Of a DNA stretch of 64,000 bases, positions 55,733 to 64,000 are shown one piece after another. Numbering within the stretch: position 1 is the stretch's first letter; the number at the start of each line of letters is the position of its first letter. The notes beneath the pieces were generated by a model that was not told the DNA's origin, made no database searches, and saw only the letters and a list, made by a program, of their open reading frames with translations. The stretch spans positions 49,427 through 113,426 of the forward strand of contig JAOALB010000165.1 in NCBI GenBank assembly GCA_025331125.1, read 5' to 3'. Made by a program: the position numbers and the translations under genes. The stretch comes from Mycogone perniciosa (lineage: Eukaryota; Ascomycota; Sordariomycetes; Hypocreales; Hypocreaceae).

Positions 55733-56826
55733 GCTAGCTTTTCTCTACTGTTTAGGGTTAATGTTAATCTAGCCTTGTGGGGTAATGCGTACCTTACCTA
55801 GGTATTATTGGAAAACTCTACTTGTTGGAATGTTGGAAATTGTTGAGGACGCGAGTATACATGTCGCACGTTCGTTTGGGTTGCCTTCATCAACCTTCAC
55901 AATCTAGATAGATCTTCACTTCTCCGTAGCACATTTCTCACAATTGATCATTATTTTCGATAAATTTCTCCACCTGCTAGGTTCAATAGATATCATAAAG
56001 TACACCCTGGTTAAGGGTTGAAATAGTGTGTATAAAGAACATTTCATAATCCCTAGGCTCTGTAAATCAGCTGGCCGGGGGGCCGCAAGGAATAACGGAA
56101 CACTTGTCGATATGCACTTCTAGTACTTCGTATATCATTTGTATTCAGTCATGATATCTTTCATTACGTCATTCTACCAAGGCTATATTCACAACCTAAT
56201 TCCCTGCATTATAAAGGAGTGTTTGTTACTGCTAGATCAGCTTGAATAAAAGCGGGCAGTAATGAGATCCTTAATTTGTGTGAACGTTGCCGCCATACCA
56301 TTCCATCGCACAATCAACTTTTTCAGTACCTTCGAACGCCCTGCCCAGCCAGTCCTATAAGTCTCGAATCTGCCGGTCGATTCGAAGAAGGCCCCTACGT
56401 TGGACGTGTTACAGCTATCGGGTTGAATAACGCGGCCCTGTTTGGACTGAACAACGCTGCCTCGACCGACCTCCTGGCTGTCGGATAAGATTGGAGCTGA
56501 ACTGACATAGCTGGTTAGTAATATAGATAAACTAAGTCTGGCATTTACGTGCGGTATTCATCTCATAGCCGTACCGGCCAAGATTGTATTGCGTAACGTG
56601 ATCCTGTCGTTCACAATTATGTTACAGCTTTTCGGACACCAGGCTCGTGTTAGGCTAGGCAGTTTAATTCCCCCTCCCTTAATCTCTTCCGTCAATTCTC
56701 CATTTATTGTGAGTAATCCCCACCTCAAGGCCCCTTCCCTCAGTGCTTACCCCTGCTCTCAAATCCTTCTTGACTCTCCACACTGCCCCTGCTTGTCCAG
56801 TACAGGCCCCAAATTGTAAAGGATCC
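55733..56826. other. Intergenic with a retroelement-like zinc finger relic
   Basis: At 56279-56344 (plus) a Cys-x2-Cys stretch with PSHNQLFQYLRTPC resembles the degenerate zinc finger found in fungal Ty3/gypsy polyprotein remains. No other domain is nearby. The rest holds nothing I recognise. Confidence 0.35.
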
Positions 56827-58746
56827 TCAGGGCTTGGATATTGCTTCCTCGAAACCCTCTCCTTCGTTGCCACGTCCATATGCCTTCGTCCACTTTTCGC
56901 TCACATTCCTAACACACGATTGAGAGTGTACGGGACGGGATGGATGTCCTTGCGCTTTTGTCCAACTAAATCCCCCCCTCGCCTTTTCCCTGTACGCTCC
57001 CCTGTACGCCCCGTAATAGACTACATGCTCCTGGATCTCAGAAACCCGAGGCGCCAGACCAACATGCTCTGGGTTATCAAGATCCACCCCAAACAGAACC
57101 TCCGAACTTGCAGATAGAGCCCTCATCTCACTATTGCTGAGGACACAGCTGCCACACAACGCTTGATCCCACCAATGGCCTCGCACGGCATTGGCGATTG
57201 TAAAAAATGTTAGCCTGCGGAAAGGCAGATGCTTTGCAATGTGACGCATGATATCCACTACACTGAGGACAGTCACAGCCACCAGAATCCCTAGAACAAG
57301 TGCTAAGATATAGACGCGGACAATATAGACCGGCTTCGGTGATTCGCCCACTGCAGGCACGGTCGCCGTACCATAGTATCCAGCTGTCGAGACAGACGCA
57401 AGAGACTCCGCGAGCATTCCTAGGACACCCGTGATGTGGTCCACTGTTGGAAGAATGTAGATTGGTATAAGAGTAACGTTCCAGATATAGTCGTTTCGGA
57501 GGTAGAGGAGCCAAGGTACGGCTGTCATGTAGCCACTCAAAGCGTCGAGACCAACAGTGTCAAGTTCGGTTGTGTTTGCGCCTGGGGTCGCTGTACAATT
57601 TCTCATCTGGTTATGATCGTAGATACAAGAGCTGACCTGCCAATTAAAAGTTGGCGTACACTTGATTCGCGCAATCCAGATGTTGTTGACGATTGTCAGA
57701 CTGCTGTTGTCTGTGATGACGCTCGTGGGGAGCAGGGTGGATGTCATGGAGATGAACACAGAGCCACCAATAGGGATTCCGTTAGAAGTCTTTGACGTCC
57801 CGTTGCTCCAGAGAAAGATGGGCAGTGTGGATTCATAGGAGCTGTTTACGGTGCCGTCAGGGAAGGTAAAGCGTACGTATGGTACACCAGCTTGCTCCTG
57901 AATAGCGTATTCTATGTCATTATTTGCCGGCTCGCAACCACTATCCCAATGGTATGAAACAAGGCCACCGTATCTGACGCCAGTCTCGAAGGTGATATTG
58001 AAGGTAGAAGCAGGCCCAATGTCTCCCGGCTTGGATTCAACCAGGCTACGTTTGCTGATAATTGCGCCCTTGTACGTATCCACTATCATGGTGAGAAAGA
58101 AGTCGTTAGCATCATATCTCGGTACAAATTGGCCCGTACCAGAATACCCCATGGAATGACTCAGTGTCGATGTTACCATTGTTGACAATCGGGCAGGAAG
58201 ACCAACGGTGCTGTTGTGAAGTGTCTGCGGCGCATATGTTCCTGTTGTAATAGTCAAAGTTCCAATGGGTACAAGTAATGCACCAGCAAGCATCAAGCAG
58301 CTTAGCATTATGCCTCGCCACGAGGAGTATCGAAAGACCGCCAACAGAGCAAATGGCCCAGGATCGGCCATCTTGTCCAGATCAGCAACTCGCACGGGAC
58401 GCGATGCCGCAATGGCGAGGGGATGAAGAAGGCCAAAATCGTTGCTCATTCTGCGGGTGACAATTGCAGCGGGAGCCAAAATAATGGATAGGAATAGACC
58501 AGAGTAGAATTGATCGACTCTAATGCTGCCAGTCCTCAAAACCCATTTTGCGCCGGACAGAGACGGTCCAGACAGCGTCCAGGCAAGCAGTGCGATTGAC
58601 CCGAGTGTATAAAATAGGACAATGAACCAGTACCACCGAATGGGCTCTCGAAACCTGTATAGGGCGTTTGCATCGCTGCCATGCCTTTCTGAATGGCTGT
58701 TGTCGGCCGCTGAAGTCGATTCACAGACTGGCTCGTAGTTAGACAT
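56827..58746 (-). CDS. Polytopic membrane protein with large outer domain, unknown
   Basis: An intronless protein of 639 residues. Hydrophobic helices lie at about 38-58, 80-97 and 145-166, and one near the C-terminal third at about 473-499. Between the third and fourth lies a region of about 300 residues with many N-glycosylation sequons (NST, NIT, NSS, NGT, NCT, NTT, NVT), so it should face the lumen or outside. The C-terminal 140 residues are cytosolic, with HLPFRRLTFFTIANAVRGHW and a tail carrying the near-repeat YYGAYRGAYREKA. This architecture is common among uncharacterised Pezizomycotina proteins; I do not know a function. Start context and uninterrupted length make it a solid gene. 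Confidence 0.8.
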   Translation of the reverse strand: MSNYEPVCESTSAADNSHSERHGSDANALYRFREPIRWYWFIVLFYTLGSIALLAWTLSGPSLSGAKWVLRTGSIRVDQFYSGLFLSIILAPAAIVTRRMSNDFGLLHPLAIAASRPVRVADLDKMADPGPFALLAVFRYSSWRGIMLSCLMLAGALLVPIGTLTITTGTYAPQTLHNSTVGLPARLSTMVTSTLSHSMGYSGTGQFVPRYDANDFFLTMIVDTYKGAIISKRSLVESKPGDIGPASTFNITFETGVRYGGLVSYHWDSGCEPANNDIEYAIQEQAGVPYVRFTFPDGTVNSSYESTLPIFLWSNGTSKTSNGIPIGGSVFISMTSTLLPTSVITDNSSLTIVNNIWIARIKCTPTFNWQVSSCIYDHNQMRNCTATPGANTTELDTVGLDALSGYMTAVPWLLYLRNDYIWNVTLIPIYILPTVDHITGVLGMLAESLASVSTAGYYGTATVPAVGESPKPVYIVRVYILALVLGILVAVTVLSVVDIMRHIAKHLPFRRLTFFTIANAVRGHWWDQALCGSCVLSNSEMRALSASSEVLFGVDLDNPEHVGLAPRVSEIQEHVVYYGAYRGAYREKARGGFSWTKAQGHPSRPVHSQSCVRNVSEKWTKAYGRGNEGEGFEEAISKP

Positions 58747-59354
58747 TCTATGCTATCTACTGACTGAGGGGAATTCCCGAAGATTAAAGGGAGAGACTAT
58801 GAAGATCCTCGAAATCTTGATGTCAATTTTTCATCCCAGTCACATGTAAATTTCTTGGAGGCCAAATACGTTCCACATTTCATCATTACATGAACAGTGC
58901 TTGTCAATTGAATGCATTACAGGTATTTACTACAAGTACTCGCGCTGAAACTGATAGAATAATTCCAATAGTTCTCTGTCACTACTTATTTTGTTGCCCT
59001 ATTTGATGAGGTAGCATGTACGCATGTGGCGTAACTGGTGCAGGTCCTCTAAGCTCAGTCACCAATCTCAAACGGATATCCCACACCACACCATTCTCTT
59101 CTTTTCAGCTCCAATGATTATTTCCTTTTGATGATTACGGCCGAATGTCCGGATGGTGGTTATATTATTTCACCTATTATACCACTTCCAAAGGCAGTTC
59201 CGAAAGGTTATACAGAGCATTATTCTTTTAAGCTTATTGCCAGATCACAAATCTAGCAAAGAAGCTGCATATGTGACCTTAGGAAATGTGACGGTTATTA
59301 AAAAAGAGGTTGTTTCATTACGAAGATAGTAATTATGTGAGAACTCCCAGTGAG
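58747..59354. other. Intergenic, promoter side of the membrane protein
   Basis: No gene or repeat up to the inverted solo LTR. Confidence 0.4.
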
Positions 59355-59595
59355 TGCCAGGAGTCAAGGGAGACTAGAAGGGATAACAAAGGGAGCCAGC
59401 CACCCCCCTTTTTCACGAACCCACGTGACCCCAGGAAGTTGTATATATATAAAGAACCTTGGACCTCATAAGAAAGGAGGGCAGAAATCAATACAGTCAC
59501 CTTTCTACTTCTTGCTCGCGACTCACCTGTTACTCTACGGCTAGGCTACCTCCCAGACTCTCTCACTCTCTTCCGGTTGACCCCAGTTTCTGACG
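59355..59595 (-). mobile_element. Solo LTR, copy 2, inverted
   Basis: The reverse complement of the LTR at 47190-47432, about 90% similar by eye. It is flanked by a perfect 5-base duplication GTGAG (59350-59354 and 59596-59600). The outermost base on the right is G where copy 1 has the expected terminal base. No internal retrotransposon region is adjacent. Confidence 0.75.
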
Positions 59596-60079
59596 GTGAG
59601 CCTCCATTCGCCATCATTTTGGCCTGCACCTGGCGTTGCTGGAATGTCTCATAATATGTTCTAGAAATTAAAGGAGTTTTAAAGACACTCGATCTGAATG
59701 CCGTATGCTAACAAGGTGGGCGCTTAAAAAACGTGGTTAATATTTTGGGATGTGTTTGAGAGTAAACAAACCGGATCAAGTCTGGACTATACGAAGTATG
59801 TCACACCATCAAGTGCCGCCACAAAACCTTGTGCTTCGTATGGGTAGCATGTCGAGAGCTTCGTCGCTTATCTATGCATGCAGCTTGACCACTAGGTAAA
59901 TACTTCTTGTCAGCCACGCTGCCAGAATAGGAATGCGATCCACCCTGGATCAAAGGTTGGCGACCTTGGTTTGGGCTATGGTGTTCGATATGGTTTGTTT
60001 GTTTGTTTGTTTTATTATTTACGTCCACTAAGTAAGCTAGTTATACAAATCCCTTATAGGCAATAGGACGTCAGGAGCT
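59596..60079. other. Intergenic between solo LTR and LINE
   Basis: A GTTT microsatellite at about 59995-60013; otherwise nothing recognised. Confidence 0.45.
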
Positions 60080-63000
60080 GGCGGCTTGCGCCGCTGTTTA
60101 CTGAGTTTCGATTTATAAAGGAAAAAGGGTTAATCTGGGTAGTGTTAATCTATTTCTGCCGGGGGAGGACTATAAGGGTCCGCTTCCTCCACTAGTTTCT
60201 AGAAGGATTTGCTTCCTGTAAGTCCGAGTAGGTAGGAGAGGGGGGTCTCTTTTAAGGGGATATCTGGAAGGAAAGGCTTAACTATTCTGCATTCTGCAAA
60301 GTGGCTTTGCCTTTTTAGTTTACTGCATTTGCAGATAGACTCTTTATTATATCCGAAGCGTTTATAGTATTCCTAGAAATCCCTATATCTTAATCTTTCT
60401 ACTAAAAGCCTATAAAGGATAGGGCGTAGGAGTTTAAGCTTTAAGGGGGAGGCTAAGGCTTTAAATCCCTACTATTTATAGCCCTTTAAGGTCTTGCCGA
60501 GCTAATCCTATTCCTTTACCTCTATAACTTCTTTTTTAATTTATTTTCTAATATATATAATTATAGCCTAGTTCTATAGCGCAGCAGGGAAGGCTGCGCT
60601 TTACTTAGCTAAGCAGTTAGCCTATTTATTGCCTATAATATCCTTATATCTTAAAACCTATAAAATAACAGTCCTGTAAGGCGAGATATTCTGTATTAGT
60701 TTCTGGAAGTATATATATGCTTTTTATATAAATAGTAGGGGCTTACTAAGCAGCCTATTAATAACTAATAAGTTGTTTAGGAAAAGGAAGGCTGTTTAAA
60801 TTATATAGTTTTCCTTTATATATTTAGCTATTAGCTTTATAGCTTTTAAGGCGGCCTATGCTTTTGCATTATAGACTTTTGCGTTATTAAAGCGTTTAAT
60901 ATCTGTGGTTACTTTTACTTTATAGTAGGCGACTGCTCCCTAGCCTATATTTCCTTTTATTTAGGATTTATTAGAGTAGGCTAAAACTAAATAAAGGGGG
61001 AAGGAGTTAATTAACTCTAAGTGTTTCTTTACTGCAGCTGGTTTGCCTATACCTTTTAAGTCAGGACCGGGGAAGATATATAGGGACTTTTTAGTGAAAA
61101 GGGTGGGTTTAATAGTTCTGTTAACTAGGGCGGCGGTGCGCTAAAGTCTAGTTTATAGTAGTTAGGGAGGGAGTTTCTTGTTAATGCAATAACTAATTAG
61201 GTAGTCCCAATTTAGTCCCGCAAATCTTACCGCGTATTTAAATTAGGCCTATACTAAAGTAACACTAGCTATAAAGACCCTTAACTCTCTATATAAAATA
61301 AGAACGCTTATAGTTTTCTAAACTAAAAGAACTGCCTTTACTATAGTCTTAAAGGCTTTATCTATTTTATCTACTAGGCTAGATACTTTTATATTTACCT
61401 GTTTAATAGGGTTAGTTTACAATTATTATTTATACCTTAGCTATTATACTTCCGTTTTATATAAGGCGATAAAGAAAATGCAGGCCTTTACGGCTTATAC
61501 TATAGCCTTAAAAGGTAAGCCTTTTTAAGTTTTATTAAGCGATTTAAAGAAATTAAAGACTTTATATACTTTGCCTGTAAGCGTTTTTATATATTTCTTA
61601 AAAAAGAGTTTTAAGTTAAAGTAGACCTTTAGCTATTAAATATCCTTTTTAAACTAAACTGGTTTTCCTTTTATTATAATACCTTCTTTATAAGTCTAGC
61701 CTTTTATATAATAAAAGTATAGCAGTTTAGCTTTAATATAATTAAAAGATATTACATTTTCTGCTTTTTACTTTAATATTTTATTAAGCGCTTATTATAT
61801 AAAGGTAGCTATTTCCCGGGTAAACCCCTTTATAATAAATATAGCGATATTATTAGTATATTTAAAATAAAATTATTAGTCTTTAAGTTAAAGGATTAGA
61901 TTAAAGTATAGTATTAATATAATAAAGGAGATAGGGGACTTTTATAAAGCACTGCATTTAAAGGCAAGGTTTAGTAGGTTAATCCTATCTCCTTTATAGA
62001 TAAAAGCAGTTCTATTACTTATAAAAGACTCTGCCTATTTTATAAACTAAATAAACTATTTTTATTGCCTAAACTATAAAACTAGTTTATTTTTTATAAT
62101 AATATTAAAGGCCTTAAAGATATTAAAGGTAAATAAAATTATAACCTCCTTTTTACTTAAAGCAACTTTAATATTATAGATTAAGTAAGCGACTAAATTT
62201 ATAGCTGCTTTTTTAAAGAAGGCCTTAAAGTATTACTTTAAAAGGATTTTATATTTAAATGCTAAAAGGGATATCTTTTTAGTAAATAGTCTTTTAAAGC
62301 CTTTTTTTATATAAAACAGCAGTAAAATAAATTTAAAAGCTTTATAGTTTATATAGCTAAGTTTACTAGGCTTAGGGATAATAGTAACCTTAGCGTTTTT
62401 AAAGGGGAAAGGGTAATACTTTAACTTTAGGCAGCCTTTAAAGAGGTGTATAATAAACTTTTAAATAGCGGGCTATATATAGTATAAAAAGGCAATTAAT
62501 ATACTATTTGCGCTAAATGCAGTATTCTTTACTTTAATTATAGCCTTTTTTACCTTTTCTTTAATAACTATTTTATTTTATAGTATTTAAGGGTTTTTTA
62601 ATATTTAGGGTTTTTAAGGGTTTTTAATATTTTTTTTAACTCCCTTTTACTGCAGTAAATATTCTTTAAAAAAGGCTGTTTACTTTTTAAGGTTTAAAAT
62701 ACTTTTATTGCTATCTACTAAAAGGGGGGGTTAAAAGCAGTTTATAGCTTTATACTATTTAACTACCTGCTAAATGCCCTTACCTAGGCTAGCTTTAGCT
62801 ATAATTTTATTTTAATAGTCGCGTTTTTTATATTTAATAGTATTATACAGTATCTTTTTTACTTTAAACTATTTATTAGTTTTAAAGGGCGCTGCAATAT
62901 AAGTTAAATAAGCCATTTAATAGTCTTTATCCTATTACAGGGTGCTGTATTTATTTTAATATCTCTTTTTACCCATTAACTATATATAATCTACGAAAAG

Positions 63001-63927
63001 TCTTTAAAGTGCTTATACAGCTGCATTTAAGTCTCTTTTAGTTAAATTAGTCGCGTTTACCTTTAAAAGGAGCTAAGCGTATATATATATTAGCTAGCTA
63101 AACTTTTATAGGCTTTTAAAAGGGATATATTTCTTTTTTGCGTTAGCTATTGGCTGGATAAGGCTTAAGAGTATAGTAGTAACTATATAGTAGTCTAAGC
63201 TTATATCTAGGTTTTTTATAATAGTTGCCAATATATAGCAGTTAAAGAAAATAAAGTTAATATACTTTCCGGAGTCCTTTATAAGGGCGTCTATAAAGGC
63301 TAGGATTAAGTTATACCTATCTGCCTACTTAGCTAGTCTATTGCCTGCAGTATTTAAAACTTAGCCTAATTGCTATATCTAGTATAATATATTAAAGTCT
63401 TTTACAATAATTAAGTTTAAAGGGGGCTAACCTTACCTTTTAAAGGTTTCTATTATAGTGTTAAGGGTAGCCCTGCAGTAAATATTAATAATAATATAAC
63501 TGCAGGCTTTTACTTAATAAATGCAATTGCTTTTTGGTTTTAAAGGTAAAAGTTATTAATATAATAGATTTAGTGATTTTCTAATATATATAAAGATAAA
63601 GGGTTTAATCTCCTTTTAATTATTAAATAGGTTAAATGCTTAAAAGCTAAGGTAAGATTTTATTTATCCTTTAAATAATATAATATCTTAGCGAATTTAT
63701 AGCTTTTAAATAAATATAATATTAAAGCTATCTTTTTAAACTAATAAAAGGGCTATATTATAATACTATCCCTGTTTTTTTATATTAGCTTAAAAGATTT
63801 TTAGGCTAGAGTTTTTTCAGCGGTTTTAATAAAATCTATTATTTATAGATTAAACTTATAGGGTTTATCTCTTTTAAAGGATTCCCTTAAAGCGTTATCT
63901 ATAAAATCGTTTAGATTAATAACCTTT
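60080..63927 (-). mobile_element. RIP-mutated Tad-like LINE, ORF2 relic
   Basis: 3.8 kb of very AT-rich DNA with no open frame on either strand. CpA and TpG are strongly depleted (most survivors are in GCA/TGC), while TpA is abundant, which is the RIP signature. Minus-strand fragments in order are: an endonuclease-like piece near 63480 (IINIYCRA); reverse-transcriptase core YTNN at 61849-61860 followed by IAIFIIKGFTREIATF (canonical YADD); VISFNYIKAKLLYFYYIKG near 61740; an ALYKTEV block near 61450; and the C-terminal zinc-knuckle-like CKCSKLKRQSHFAECRIVKP near 60285-60345 with PLKETPLSYLLGL. The order matches fungal Tad1-type non-LTR ORF2. RNase H should lie near 61.0 kb but is too decayed to read. 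Confidence 0.8.
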
Positions 63928-64000
63928 ATGTCACGACCCGACCAGGCCAAGGCCCGGGTCCGGAAGAATATCGGAACGACGGGCCAATAAGAACATGATC
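63928..64000. mobile_element. LTR-like sequence start, cut by window end
   Basis: The RIP-like composition stops abruptly at about 63927 and GC-rich unmutated sequence begins with TGTCACGACCCGACC. A TG start with this motif is common for fungal LTR retrotransposons. Only 73 bases are visible, so the call is tentative. Confidence 0.35.

Overview
The window is nuclear DNA of a filamentous ascomycete (Pezizomycotina). The genes are sparse, with short introns (about 45-95 bases) carrying GTANGT-type donors and [CT]AG acceptors. The housekeeping set is typical of fungal mitochondria, many genes encode small secreted cysteine-containing proteins, and one long AT-rich block looks like repeat-induced point mutation (RIP). 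I cannot name the species from sequence alone. An entomopathogenic or plant-associated Sordariomycete would fit the secretome, but that is a guess.

Layout. 1-11.6 kb: a secreted RlpA-like double-psi beta-barrel protein (1164), a Vps62-domain protein with an aerolysin-like C-terminal half (4376), a short-chain dehydrogenase (7068) and a three-exon secreted protein (8205-8729, minus). A long non-coding stretch follows, dense in the motif TACGGAGTA. 11.6-18.3 kb is a mitochondrial block: PGS1 (minus) and the complex I subunit NDUFA12/B17.2 (plus, with a 7-base microexon) share a 249-base divergent promoter, followed by the fused proton-pumping NAD(P) transhydrogenase (minus, 8 exons). 19-22.2 kb holds two more secreted cysteine-rich proteins. 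23-27.5 kb holds porphobilinogen deaminase, glycine cleavage H protein and the Spg1/Tem1 GTPase. 28.6-31.1 kb holds two small single-pass membrane proteins. 34.3-35.6 kb holds a PLAC8-family protein with an in-frame TAG followed by 88 open codons. 36-38 kb holds remains of a broken gene. 38.5-42.6 kb holds a secreted protein, a bZIP factor and a membrane RING-H2 protein.

From about 42.8 kb the window turns into accessory, transposon-rich DNA. It contains two copies of a hAT-type MITE, an ankyrin fragment, a LINE 3' fragment, an unrecognised 257-residue protein, a 46-residue secreted peptide, two inverted solo LTRs with target-site duplications, two spliced secreted proteins (53.1 and 55.2 kb) and a 639-residue membrane protein. 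The last 4 kb is a heavily RIP-mutated Tad-like LINE on the minus strand, whose reverse-transcriptase YADD motif now reads YTNN. It ends at an unmutated LTR-like sequence.

Functionally there are two layers. Conserved mitochondrial, haem, one-carbon and septation genes have no obvious TATA box. The secreted or stress-type genes mostly have a clear TATATAA box 120-190 bases upstream of the ATG. All exon structures were assembled by eye from reading frames and splice signals, without transcript data or searches.
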